The translations under genes and the position numbers were made by a program. Below are positions 24,617-33,867 of a stretch of 64,000 bases of DNA, piece by piece. Position 1 is the first letter of the stretch, and each line of letters begins with the position of its first letter. The notes under the pieces are model-generated. The model saw only the letters and a list, made by a program, of their open reading frames with translations. It was not told the origin of the DNA and ran no database searches. Source of the stretch: Faecalibacterium sp. CAG:1138 (GTDB taxonomy: Bacteria > Bacillota > Clostridia > Christensenellales > CAG-917); the NCBI GenBank assembly GCA_000434675.1, contig HF988637.1, positions 4,739 to 68,738 on the forward strand, given 5' to 3'.

Positions 24617-27600
24617 ATGAGAAAATTCGGCAAATTATTTGCTATTTTGTTGGTGGCTATGGTTATGGCTACCGCGCTGGTTGCTTGCGGCGACAACGGC
24701 GGCGACGATCCCGTCACTCCGCAACCTACCGTGTACACCGTCAAGTTCGATACGCAGGGCGGCAACAGCGTGGAATCCAGAACCAGCGTACCGGGCGGCA
24801 CCATTCAGGCACCGACCGAGCCTATCCGTATCGGCTATAGGTTCGTCGGCTGGTATCTCGACAGCGCTTGCACCGGCAACGCGGTAAGCTTCCCGTTTAC
24901 GGTGAACGCTAACGTTACGTTGTACGCAAAGTGGGCGTTGCATCCGCTGACCAGCGAAGCTATCGACAACTATATGAACTCCGAGTTCGGCGATTCCATC
25001 AACGGCTATTATCAGAAAACCGTGGATATCACCGTCGCCACTTACGACTTCGGAGGGCTTTCCGTCCCTGCCGGCGTTGAGGGCAGCAAATGCTATTTCG
25101 GCATTTACAGCACCTCCGACCTCGACAAGGGCAGCATTTTGTACGTCAGCGACCAGACTCAGTGGCTGACGATGTTCGGCGCGGGCTCCACTTCGGGCGC
25201 AAGGAAGGATCCTGTTTTCGAGTTGACGAAAGGCAACAACTATTTCTACATACTGTTCATCAACTACGAAGACAACTCCACCAAAACCTACAACTTCAAC
25301 ATTCGTCAGGGAAGCAGCTACACCGTTACTTTCCGTAACAGCGATCAGAACTACTACCGCGTTGAAGTTCCGTTCAAGGGCACCGTTTTCGATCCTAACG
25401 ACATCAACAACAGCCGCTACGCCGGCAAAACTTATACCGTAACCGATCCGAACGGCGAAGAAATCGACGTGTGGGACGGCATTTTGTACGAGGAAGACGT
25501 CCCTGCCGAAATCGAAGCAAGGGCGGGCTATACCTTTGAATATTGGTACTACTACGAAGATAACCAAAACAAATACGCTTTCAAAACCAACATCGAAATC
25601 AACAGCGATATGACGCTGTACGCCGAATGGAAGGCAAAATCCTACACGGTTAACCTTTCTCCGGTAGGTTGCGACGTTCTGCTCAGCACCACCGCTACCG
25701 TAACCTACGGTCAGGGCGGCGCCGAATTTGCCGTGCCGCAAAAATATCAGGCAGTGTTCGACGGCTGGTACTACGGCGACAGACAGATGACCACCAAGGA
25801 CGGCAGACTGCTTAAAGTTTGGGATATCGACATCGACAACGTGGTTCTGACTGCAAAATGGACGATGAATCAATATAACGTTACCCTCCTCAACACCAAC
25901 GACGGGGCAGGCAGCGTTTACCTTGTGGACGCCGACGGCGAAGAACTGGGCACCTCCGCAAAACTCGACTACGGCACTCTGTTCGACATCGAGGTCCGCG
26001 CCAACGACGGCTACCGCTTCAAAGGCTGGACCACGGCAGAGAATACCGATACGTTCGTGGATCCTCCTACGACCGTTATGGCAAAAGACGTCACCTATTA
26101 CGCGCAATGGGAAATCGTCAAATACACTTTGACCTTTGACGTTGCAAACGAATGGGTCAAATACGAAACCGTCGAAGAACCTGACGAAGGCGGCAACGTC
26201 GTTACCAAAGAAAACGTTACGATTATCGCCACCCCTGACAACTCGGCAAGGCTTCTGAACGCGGCGGGCGAAACGATCGACAATCTGACTTCCTTCGTTA
26301 TGAGCGTCGAAAACGGAACTTCCTCGTTTGCGGCTACTAAAGAAGGTTATTCGTTTGCGGGCTGGTACTACGTCCAGAACGGCAAAGCCTTCAGAGTGGG
26401 CGACGAAAACGGCAACATCGACATAGACAAAATCTATAGCCTGAAGCTCGGCCAAAGCGGAGAAGATCAGGCGGTAAGACTTGTGGCGGGTTACTCCATC
26501 AATAGCTACAAGCTGTCCGTTTCCACCACCAAAACGAGAACCGAAGACTGGATCGCCGTCAAGGTCACTTCCACCAGAGGCACGCAGATCTGGGCAGGCA
26601 CTCTGGCTGAATACAAACACGCCGTGGAAACCGGTATTCTTACCGATACTTTCGAATACGGCACGACCGTGGAACTTACCGTCGCCGTTCCTGAAGATCA
26701 GAAAGACGTTTACAGCTTCGAAGCTTGGGTAAACGCTTACGTGGCGGAAACCTACGGCAAAGATACCACTTACAAATTCTCCCTCAACAAAGATATGTAC
26801 GTCAAGGCGCAATTCGGCGTCGAACAGTACAGCATCATTTGGGAAGGCAACGAAATCGACAAGGCAGAAAAGGGTAGCGCTTTCCGCATCACCAGAAAGG
26901 CTCCGGAAAGAGAAGGCTACACCTTCGTCGGCTGGAAGCACGCCGCAACAGATGAACTCATCACCGACGCAAACGGCGAAGGCCTCGGCGCATTCATGTT
27001 CAACAGCGACAGCAACGTGGAAGGCGAATTCTACATCGTCGTTAAGCCTGGCTTCGTTGCAAATACCTACAGAATCGACGTTTCCGTCAGCGACGCCGAA
27101 GCGGGCACCGCTATTTTGGAAACCAGCACCGGAAACGACGGCGAAATCGTTTACGACGGCTCCTACACCCTGACTGCGGTGACCAACCCGGGATACACCT
27201 TCGTCGGCTGGTTCAGCATCGTCAACGGAACTCGTCAGAAGGTTTCGGACGGCAACGTTTTCGAAGTGGAAAAAGTGAAGAGCACCTCCGACGTCAGCTA
27301 TGAAGCCGTCTGGGAAGCAAACCGCTATCTGGTTAAGGTCACTCAAAACGATGGCACAGTAAGCCTGTACGTTGCTATCTTCGGCAAGGAATACTTGCTC
27401 AAAATCGGTGCGGAAGACGAACTCGACAAAGTTCAGGACGTTCAGGCAAACAGAGTGTTCACGCTTGGCGCAGACGCGCGCGAATTCTATGAATTTATCG
27501 GCTGGAAATACTCGCTCAGCAACGTCTTCTATCGTCTGACCGACGAAACCGGCGCTTTCACCGAGGAAAAATGGCACGTGCTTTCCGGCGTCGAAGCCGT

Positions 27601-30304
27601 TCCTGTGTGGCGCTCGATATACAACATCGCCGAGGACGGCAGCCTTGCTGGGCTTACCGATTACGGCATTGCAAACTACACCGAAATCACCGTTCCGAGC
27701 GTCGTCGAGCTTACCGACGAAGAAAAACTGACGGTTTCCAAGGTTACCGTTACGCAAATTGCGGCTAACGCTTTCGAAAACTGCGCGTTCCTCACCAAAG
27801 TTACCTTGTCCAACGACATCGTGACTATCGGCGAAGCGGCGTTTGACGGCTGCGTTAATCTTGCGGAATTCGTTATCGGCACCGAAAACGCGGGCGTCAG
27901 CCTTTCCAAGCTCACCGAAGTCGGCGCCAACGCTTTCAGAAACGCTACGGCTTTGGAAGCTATCGCGTTCCCTGTTACGGTTTCCGCTTACGGCGACAGC
28001 GTGCTTTCGGGTTGCAGCGGTCTTAAAGAAGTGTCTTACAACGGCAATATGGCGTTCGGCAAACTCTTCGGTTCGGACTCGTACGAAAACAGCTACTCGG
28101 TCATTCAGAACGGCGTGAACTACTACGTTCCGAATGTTCTGGTCAGCATTAAGGTTACCGCGGGCATAAGCAAAATCGCAAACTACTGCTTCGCAAATCT
28201 TACGAAGGTTGAAAACATCACCTATCCGGACACCGTTACCAGCATCGGTACCGCGGCGTTCGAAAACAGCGGCATAACCGCAGTTGACTTTACAAACATT
28301 ATATATATCGGCGCAAACGCATTCAGCCACACAAATCTTTCGTCGGCAACGCTTTCCGACAAACTCGAGGTTTGGGGCAGCGGCGCGTTCAGCTTCTGCG
28401 AAGCGCTTACAAGCGTCGTTATAAATCATAATCCGTCGGAAATCCCGTCCAGCCTGTTCGAAGGCTGCAAAGCCTTGACGAGCGTTGAGGGTGTGGACAG
28501 CGTTATCCGCGTCGGCAAGGCCGCATTCAAGGATACCGCGCTTACCTCGTTTGCAACCGTCAACAACGTGGTTGCGGTCGGCGACTATGCGTTCAAGGGC
28601 GTAACGAGCCTCGCAACCGACGGCTTTACGAAGGTTGCCAGCATCGGCATCGAAGCTTTCGAAGCAACGGACGTTATCGGTCAGGTGTTCTACAAGGCTG
28701 CGGACGCAAGCTCCGTTATTCCTGACGGCGTGCTGTACGTCGCGCCTCAAGCGTTCAAGGGCCTCGCGGTAACAAGCGTAGCTATCCCTGCTTCCATCAT
28801 CGAAATCGGCGAAGGCGCGTTTGAAAACTGCACGAGCCTTGCTTCCGTAACGTTTGCTGCGGCCGCAAGCATAAGATACATTTTGCCGAGAGCGTTCTAC
28901 GGCTGCACGGCGCTTAACGGCTTCACCGTTCCGACGTCGGTAGTTCAGATCGGCTACGAAGCGTTTGCATCGTCGGGACTTCAGACAATAGATCTTGCCG
29001 CGGCAACAGGCCTCAGAGTGGTTGGCGACAGAGCGTTTGCTTACTCCAAGCTTTCCGCAATCGTGCTGCCTGATAGCGTCAGGTCGCTCGGCACCGAAGC
29101 GTTCAGAGGCGTCGTAACCCTTTCAAGCGCAAACATCGGTTCGCTCACCGCTATCCCTGACGGCACCTTCAGAGGCTGCTCGAATCTTAACGAATTCACC
29201 GTAAACGAAGCCATCGTTTCCATCGGCGACAAAGCGTTTGCCGAAAGCGGTATCGTGAAAGTGATCGTTGAAGGCGTGAGCGCAGACAAAGATGAAAGCG
29301 CGCTGGCGAAAATCGGCGAATTCGCATTCGAAAACGCAGAAAAGTTTACGGGCTTTGTCAGAAACGAATACACCAGACCAAAAAAGGATGCGGAAGGCAA
29401 CCCTGTTTATGAAATGGAAGCCGACGGCGTTACCCCGAAAAAGGACGCAGACGGAAAGCCTATTCCTGTTATGGAAACCGTTTCCGGCGGCAGGGGACTT
29501 CCTGAAAAAGTCGAAAACGTAGGCAGCGGAGCGTTCAAAGGCAACGTCAAACTTGCGGAGTTTGCGGCAACGGGACTTAAGAAACTTGCAGACAATCTGT
29601 TTGCCGGTTGCGAGGCCTTGGAAGAAGTCAGAATCGGTCAGGTTACCGAAATCGGCGACTACGCGTTCTATAACTGCAAAGCGCTCACCGACATCTACTA
29701 CGGCTCGGGCGACAAGGCTGTTATTAACAAGTTCGGCGCAAGCCTTGCTTCCATCGGCGACAGCGCGTTTGAAAACTGCGTGAACCTGTTCGATCAGAAC
29801 ATCAATTCTTCGCTTACGGCACTCACCGAAATCGGAAACAAAGCGTTCTACGACAACAAGCTCATCACCGCTTTGGAAATTCCGCAAAAGGTTACCGTGA
29901 TCGGCAGCGAAGCTTTCAGCGGCTGCAGCTCGGTGTCCACGCTCACTTTCCAGGAAGGCTCCGCGCTCACCACGATCGGCTACGAAGCGTTCCGCGGCTG
30001 CAGAGGTATCACCGAAGTTAAATTCGGCGACACGCTGTCCGTCATCGAAAGAGACGCGTTCGGCGGTTGCTCCTCGCTTGAAACCATCGTTTTCGGCAAG
30101 GGTATCACCTCCATCGGCGCAAGAGCGTTCGCAGGAATCAAAGCAAACGCGAAGGTCAAATTCGTGGGCGAAAAAGCTCCTATTCTGGACGCTAACGCTT
30201 TCGACCAAGACGCAGAACTTTCGGTCAAATGGCTGTACGAAGAAGCGTACAAATCCACCGAAGGCTGGGCAGGATACAACGTGGTTGTGTACTACGAAGT
30301 CTAA
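24617..30304 (+). CDS. giant lipoprotein with InlB-type repeats and BspA-type leucine-rich repeats
   Basis: The 1895-residue protein has a lipoprotein signal peptide with lipobox LVAC (Cys24). Residues about 39-900 carry seven or more InlB B-repeat (Listeria-Bacteroides) modules, each with a GY-F-GW core (GYRFVGWY, GYRFKGW, GYSFAGWYY, GYTFVGW) and a closing YA-W. Residues about 1045-1880 are BspA/LRR_5 leucine-rich repeats with the pattern I-xx-AF-xx-C-xx-L (for example IGEAAFDGCVNL). Such proteins are outer-face adhesins in host-associated anaerobes. An insertion at about 1585-1625 rich in Lys and Asp (KKDAEGNPVYEMEADG) interrupts the LRR series. ATG 24617 follows AAGGAAGG. Confidence 0.88.
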   Translation: MRKFGKLFAILLVAMVMATALVACGDNGGDDPVTPQPTVYTVKFDTQGGNSVESRTSVPGGTIQAPTEPIRIGYRFVGWYLDSACTGNAVSFPFTVNANVTLYAKWALHPLTSEAIDNYMNSEFGDSINGYYQKTVDITVATYDFGGLSVPAGVEGSKCYFGIYSTSDLDKGSILYVSDQTQWLTMFGAGSTSGARKDPVFELTKGNNYFYILFINYEDNSTKTYNFNIRQGSSYTVTFRNSDQNYYRVEVPFKGTVFDPNDINNSRYAGKTYTVTDPNGEEIDVWDGILYEEDVPAEIEARAGYTFEYWYYYEDNQNKYAFKTNIEINSDMTLYAEWKAKSYTVNLSPVGCDVLLSTTATVTYGQGGAEFAVPQKYQAVFDGWYYGDRQMTTKDGRLLKVWDIDIDNVVLTAKWTMNQYNVTLLNTNDGAGSVYLVDADGEELGTSAKLDYGTLFDIEVRANDGYRFKGWTTAENTDTFVDPPTTVMAKDVTYYAQWEIVKYTLTFDVANEWVKYETVEEPDEGGNVVTKENVTIIATPDNSARLLNAAGETIDNLTSFVMSVENGTSSFAATKEGYSFAGWYYVQNGKAFRVGDENGNIDIDKIYSLKLGQSGEDQAVRLVAGYSINSYKLSVSTTKTRTEDWIAVKVTSTRGTQIWAGTLAEYKHAVETGILTDTFEYGTTVELTVAVPEDQKDVYSFEAWVNAYVAETYGKDTTYKFSLNKDMYVKAQFGVEQYSIIWEGNEIDKAEKGSAFRITRKAPEREGYTFVGWKHAATDELITDANGEGLGAFMFNSDSNVEGEFYIVVKPGFVANTYRIDVSVSDAEAGTAILETSTGNDGEIVYDGSYTLTAVTNPGYTFVGWFSIVNGTRQKVSDGNVFEVEKVKSTSDVSYEAVWEANRYLVKVTQNDGTVSLYVAIFGKEYLLKIGAEDELDKVQDVQANRVFTLGADAREFYEFIGWKYSLSNVFYRLTDETGAFTEEKWHVLSGVEAVPVWRSIYNIAEDGSLAGLTDYGIANYTEITVPSVVELTDEEKLTVSKVTVTQIAANAFENCAFLTKVTLSNDIVTIGEAAFDGCVNLAEFVIGTENAGVSLSKLTEVGANAFRNATALEAIAFPVTVSAYGDSVLSGCSGLKEVSYNGNMAFGKLFGSDSYENSYSVIQNGVNYYVPNVLVSIKVTAGISKIANYCFANLTKVENITYPDTVTSIGTAAFENSGITAVDFTNIIYIGANAFSHTNLSSATLSDKLEVWGSGAFSFCEALTSVVINHNPSEIPSSLFEGCKALTSVEGVDSVIRVGKAAFKDTALTSFATVNNVVAVGDYAFKGVTSLATDGFTKVASIGIEAFEATDVIGQVFYKAADASSVIPDGVLYVAPQAFKGLAVTSVAIPASIIEIGEGAFENCTSLASVTFAAAASIRYILPRAFYGCTALNGFTVPTSVVQIGYEAFASSGLQTIDLAAATGLRVVGDRAFAYSKLSAIVLPDSVRSLGTEAFRGVVTLSSANIGSLTAIPDGTFRGCSNLNEFTVNEAIVSIGDKAFAESGIVKVIVEGVSADKDESALAKIGEFAFENAEKFTGFVRNEYTRPKKDAEGNPVYEMEADGVTPKKDADGKPIPVMETVSGGRGLPEKVENVGSGAFKGNVKLAEFAATGLKKLADNLFAGCEALEEVRIGQVTEIGDYAFYNCKALTDIYYGSGDKAVINKFGASLASIGDSAFENCVNLFDQNINSSLTALTEIGNKAFYDNKLITALEIPQKVTVIGSEAFSGCSSVSTLTFQEGSALTTIGYEAFRGCRGITEVKFGDTLSVIERDAFGGCSSLETIVFGKGITSIGARAFAGIKANAKVKFVGEKAPILDANAFDQDAELSVKWLYEEAYKSTEGWAGYNVVVYYEV
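24731..27316 (+). repeat. InlB B-repeat coding region
   Basis: This region encodes seven or more diverged modules of about 70-90 residues, each with a Gly-Tyr...Gly-Trp core. The DNA copies are too diverged to look like recent tandem duplications. Confidence 0.75.
27749..30256 (+). repeat. BspA-type leucine-rich repeat coding region
   Basis: About 30 units of 22-25 residues follow the I-GxxAFxxCxxLxxVxxP pattern. The periodicity is about 69 bases, with individual units diverged in sequence. Confidence 0.78.
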
Positions 30305-30325
30305 ATCAAAAACAAAAATCAAAAC

Positions 30326-30353
30326 GAAAACCCCGCAAAACGCGGGGTTTTTT
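30326..30353 (+). terminator. intrinsic terminator after the 1895-residue lipoprotein
   Basis: AAAACCCCGC (30327-30336), loop AAAAC, GCGGGGTTTT (30342-30351) with six T residues. It lies between convergent genes and may also serve the antiporter gene. Confidence 0.88.
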
Positions 30354-30370
30354 GTGCGAAAAAATTCGAA

Positions 30371-31564
30371 TTATTTTGAAGAAGGGGTCTCGGAAAGAGA
30401 AGAAGAGTTAAGTTCCTTGCGGTAGGCAAGCTTCAAAAGAATCGGCGTCATGATGCTTCCGACGATAACGAGAATTATCACGAACGGCATAAAGTCGGAG
30501 GAAATCAAACCGGCGTTCACGCCTTTTTGAGTGGTGATGAGCGCAACTTCCGCCCTCGCCATCATACCGATGCCCACTTTGACGCTGTCTTCACCCGAAA
30601 AACCGCACATTTTTGCGCCTGCCGAGCAACCGATAAATTTGCCCGCAAAGCCCAGAAGAACCCATATAAGGCCGAAAGCAATCAGCTTGCTGTCGAAGTT
30701 CTGGAAGCGGCACGCAATGCTTATGTGCGCAAAGAAGATAGGCGAGAAGAGCATATAACTGCTTTGATCGACGCGGCGTTCGATATACTTTGCGTCCCTT
30801 GTGTCGCTGAAAATTACGCCGGCTATGAACGCGCCGACGATTTCGGCAAGCCCGAACAGATTTTCGGCCATAAACGCAAACAGCAAGCACGTGCAAAGCC
30901 CTAAAATAGGAAGACGGCGGTGATGCTCGTATTTGTGTTCCATGATTTTGAAAACCTGATTTATGATGATGCCGACGGCAATCGCAATAACGAAGAAGAA
31001 CAGGGTGTTGAGAACTGTGTCCGCAACTCGCGCGCCCGGAACGCTTTGCCCGATGACGACGGTGAGAATGATCAAGCCGATGACGTCGTCCAGAACCGCC
31101 GCAGACAAAACGGAAGTGCCGACTTTGCCGTTAAGCTTGCCGAGTTCTTTGAGGGTGGCCACGGTGAGCGCTACGCTGGTGGCCGTCAGAATGACGCCGT
31201 AGTAAAGGTTCTGAATCATCTTTTCGCGGTCGCCGACTCCTCTGAACAGGCAGGCCGCGCCGAAGCCCAGAGCCATAGGCACGATTACGCCCAAAAGAGT
31301 GATGACGACGGACGGTTTGCCGGCAGAGCGAATCCGCTTGAGGTCGGTTTCGAGACCTGCGGAAAACATTATGAAAACCACGCCGATTTGGGATATGCCG
31401 GAAAGCAGATCGCTGTCGCGCACCCAGCCCAAAAGGTTAGGCCCCAGAATAAGCCCCGCAAGAAGCGCGCCTATAACTTCGGGAAGCTTGAGCTTGCGCA
31501 TAACAAGCCCCAACGCTTTTGACAAAAACAATATAAGCGCCAAGCTGAAAAAGATGGAATCCAT
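30371..31564 (-). CDS. cation:proton antiporter (CPA2 / KefB-NhaS3-like)
   Basis: This 397-residue polytopic protein has 11-13 hydrophobic segments and the CPA2 signature. LPEVIGALLAGLILGPNLLGW lies near the N-terminus and AAVLDDVIGLIILTVV in the middle, with the paired Asp residues that bind ion and proton. AEIVGAFIAGVIFSD and MARAEVALI near the C-terminus are also conserved. It exchanges Na+ or K+ for protons. There is no TrkA-N or USP domain, so it is the membrane core only. A promoter lies just upstream and diverges from the BaiN-like gene. Confidence 0.9.
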   Translation of the reverse strand: MDSIFFSLALILFLSKALGLVMRKLKLPEVIGALLAGLILGPNLLGWVRDSDLLSGISQIGVVFIMFSAGLETDLKRIRSAGKPSVVITLLGVIVPMALGFGAACLFRGVGDREKMIQNLYYGVILTATSVALTVATLKELGKLNGKVGTSVLSAAVLDDVIGLIILTVVIGQSVPGARVADTVLNTLFFFVIAIAVGIIINQVFKIMEHKYEHHRRLPILGLCTCLLFAFMAENLFGLAEIVGAFIAGVIFSDTRDAKYIERRVDQSSYMLFSPIFFAHISIACRFQNFDSKLIAFGLIWVLLGFAGKFIGCSAGAKMCGFSGEDSVKVGIGMMARAEVALITTQKGVNAGLISSDFMPFVIILVIVGSIMTPILLKLAYRKELNSSSLSETPSSK

Positions 31565-31596
31565 AATATTTCTCCGATGTTTATTTACGATTGATA

Positions 31597-31624
31597 ATTA
31601 TATCACCATAAAAAAACTTGTCAA
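31597..31624 (-). promoter_or_regulatory. predicted sigma-A promoter for the antiporter gene
   Basis: On the minus strand TTGACA (31624-31619) and TATAAT (31602-31597) have a 16-base spacer. Confidence 0.65.
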
Positions 31625-31643
31625 CAAATTGGCGAGCTTTTCG

Positions 31644-31672
31644 TTGCAAACTTAAAATATATTTGTTATACT
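31644..31672 (+). promoter_or_regulatory. predicted sigma-A promoter giving a leaderless mRNA
   Basis: TTGCAA (31644-31649) and TATACT (31667-31672) have a 17-base spacer. The ATG at 31679 coincides with the expected start of transcription, and no Shine-Dalgarno sequence is present. Confidence 0.6.
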
Positions 31673-31678
31673 AACATT

Positions 31679-32866
31679 ATGAGTAATACGATATACGACG
31701 TCATCGTGGTCGGCGGGGGAGCTTCGGGGCTTTTCCTTGCGGCGCGATTGGACGAAAAACTTAAGGTGCTGGTGCTGGAGAGCGGCGAAAAGGTAGGGAA
31801 GAAAATCCTTGCCTCAGGCAACGGAAAATGCAATTTGTCAAACGTGGCAATCGACGTTTCCGAGTACAACAATCTTTTCGTCAAAAACGCTTTGGAAAGT
31901 TTCGAAACGCGTGATACGCTGAGTTTTTTTTCGAGCCTCGGACTTAAGGCGAAGGTTGACGAAGCGGGACGAATTTATCCGTACAGCGAAACCGCGTCGA
32001 GCGTGCTGGACGTTTTGAGAAAAAAACTCGAAAACAACAAAGTTACGACGATAACGGGCGTTAAGGTTGACAAAATAGAACATAAAGACCTCTTTATCGC
32101 AAAATGCGGAAACGAGGTTTTTAAGGCGAAAACTCTGGTTCTGGCAACCGGAAGCAAGGCGGGGTTCGGGCTGAACAGTCAGGAGTTGCTGGTCTCTTTC
32201 GGGCACAGCGTCAGGCCGCTTACGCCGTCGCTTGTGCCGCTTAAATGCGACGCGTCGAAAATCAGGGGCCTTGGGGGAGTCAGGGCAAAATGCAGAGCCA
32301 CGCTCTATAAGGACGGCGCGCCAGTGCAATCGGAGAACGGGGAAGTGCTGTTTAAGGACTTCGGACTTTCGGGCATTGCGATTTTCAATCTGTCGGCTTC
32401 GGTGGCAAGAGTTTCGGGCGACTACGAAATCGGCCTGAACTTTTTGCCGGATATGGACGTTTCGGACGTTGCGGAATACTTTGTGGACCGATACGAAAAA
32501 CTCGGGCTTAAAACTGCTGAGGAGTTTTTTGTGGGAGTGTTCCACAAAAACGTCGCCAAAAACATTTTTGCGGCGGCAGGAATCGAGGAGGTTTCCGAAA
32601 AAAACATTGCAAAACTGGTGAGAGCGGCGATCGACTTCAGGGTTAAGGTGATTGCGCCGTGCGATTTCAGTTTGGCGCAGGTGTCGTCCGGCGGGCTTAA
32701 AACCGCAGACTTCGACGAAAAAACTATGGAATCGAAACTGCAAAAAGGGCTTTACGCCGTGGGCGAAGCGTTGGACGTGGACGGCGTTTGCGGAGGATTC
32801 AATCTGCAATGGGCCTGGAGCAGCGCGGCCGCGGCGGCAAAGAGCATAAACGAAAATTTGAAATAG
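31679..32866 (+). CDS. BaiN/HI0933-like NAD(P)/FAD-dependent oxidoreductase
   Basis: The 395-residue flavoprotein begins with a Rossmann dinucleotide fold, VIVVGGGASGLFLAARL (about residues 8-24). The family signature GEKVGKKILASGNGKCNLSN follows (about 36-55). The C-terminal GLYAVGEALDVDGVCGGFNLQWAWSSAAAAA is the second FAD motif. The family includes BaiN, a bile-acid flavin reductase, but most members have unknown substrates, so a bile-acid role is not supported by sequence alone. The gene appears to be translated from a leaderless transcript. Confidence 0.9.
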   Translation: MSNTIYDVIVVGGGASGLFLAARLDEKLKVLVLESGEKVGKKILASGNGKCNLSNVAIDVSEYNNLFVKNALESFETRDTLSFFSSLGLKAKVDEAGRIYPYSETASSVLDVLRKKLENNKVTTITGVKVDKIEHKDLFIAKCGNEVFKAKTLVLATGSKAGFGLNSQELLVSFGHSVRPLTPSLVPLKCDASKIRGLGGVRAKCRATLYKDGAPVQSENGEVLFKDFGLSGIAIFNLSASVARVSGDYEIGLNFLPDMDVSDVAEYFVDRYEKLGLKTAEEFFVGVFHKNVAKNIFAAAGIEEVSEKNIAKLVRAAIDFRVKVIAPCDFSLAQVSSGGLKTADFDEKTMESKLQKGLYAVGEALDVDGVCGGFNLQWAWSSAAAAAKSINENLK

Positions 32867-32900
32867 AAAACGCGACGGAATTCCGTCGCGTATTTTTTTT
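32867..32900. terminator. bidirectional terminator between BaiN-like gene and dnaI
   Basis: The perfect 20-base palindrome at 32871-32890 (half-site CGCGACGGAA) is flanked by A residues and followed by eight T residues. Confidence 0.85.
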
Positions 32901-32911
32901 GCCGTAAAACG

Positions 32912-33859
32912 CTATTGTCTGACGTCTTCGCCGTCGAATTCGAAAACGAAAGTGTTGTTTTTGTCCACGAGTCGGCTGAAAACTCTGTCGCCGTAAAAAT
33001 CCTTGAGGCTGCCGTCTTTCAAGGAAAGATTTGAGGTGTAAACGGTGCATTTGCCGTGATTCTGCCTGGTGGAAAGCACTCGGAACAGATATTCCACGGT
33101 TACGTTTCGTATGCGTTGTTCGCTGCCCAGATCGTCAAGAACGAGAAGGTCGGAGCTTAAAATATCTTCGATATAGATCCCGCGATCGGAAATCGGGGTG
33201 GTGTGATATTTGGTCATCAGCCTGGTGAAATCGAAGGCCGTCAGAAACATCACGGTGTAGCCTTTGTCCAGAACCGCGTTTGCAATGGCGGAAGCCACGC
33301 AGGTTTTGCCGGTGCCGGTGTTGCCCAGAATCAGAAAGTTTTTGTATTTTTTAGGCGGGAAACGGTCGGAATATTCGTGCGCGCGCTTGTAAAGCTTTTC
33401 CATCGAGGTGCGGTGTTCTGGGTTTTTGAAAACCGAAAAATCGCAATCGGAAAACTTGAAATCGGCGTTGACCAAAAGGCCTGCCGCTTGTTTGAGCTTT
33501 TCGGAATAAAGCCTCTTGAAGCAGACGCAAAGCTCGCCGGACGGGGTTCTTCCCGTGTCGCCGCAAATGCTGCACTGAGGCTTTACGGAAAAGTAGTTTG
33601 CGGGAAGTCCCATTTCGGCCATAACCTTTTTGAGGGATTTTTCTGCCGCGGCAAGAGAGGAGATTTCCGCCTTGCAGTCCTTGCCCGAAACTTCTTTTTT
33701 GGCAATTTCAAATTCCAGATCCCTTATTTTGTCGTCGAGGGCGCGAAAGTCGGCGTTCTTCCTTGCTTCGTCAAGGCGGAGAAGATATTCGGCTTTACGC
33801 TGTTTTTGCAGGTTTTCGTAGTGGGCGAAAACTTGCTCCAAAAGTTGACCTTTGTTCAT
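32912..33859 (-). CDS. dnaI: primosomal helicase loader DnaI-like ATPase
   Basis: DnaI/DnaC-type AAA+ proteins load the replicative helicase. The 315-residue protein has a coiled-coil/zinc-binding N-terminal domain (CSICGDTGRTPSGELCVCF, four Cys) and an ATPase domain with Walker A GNTGTGKTCVAS and Walker B LLVLDDLGSEQ. The C-terminal RVFSRLVDKNNTFVFEFDGEDVR is typical. It is 8 bases downstream of dnaD, the standard primosome pair in Firmicutes, and starts at ATG 33859 behind AGGAGT. Confidence 0.9.
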   Translation of the reverse strand: MNKGQLLEQVFAHYENLQKQRKAEYLLRLDEARKNADFRALDDKIRDLEFEIAKKEVSGKDCKAEISSLAAAEKSLKKVMAEMGLPANYFSVKPQCSICGDTGRTPSGELCVCFKRLYSEKLKQAAGLLVNADFKFSDCDFSVFKNPEHRTSMEKLYKRAHEYSDRFPPKKYKNFLILGNTGTGKTCVASAIANAVLDKGYTVMFLTAFDFTRLMTKYHTTPISDRGIYIEDILSSDLLVLDDLGSEQRIRNVTVEYLFRVLSTRQNHGKCTVYTSNLSLKDGSLKDFYGDRVFSRLVDKNNTFVFEFDGEDVRQ

Positions 33860-33867
33860 AGTTACTC

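Noticed and set aside
24635..28750. 1371-codon antisense ORF
   Set aside because: It is opposite the InlB/LRR protein; the open frame is a by-product of codon bias.
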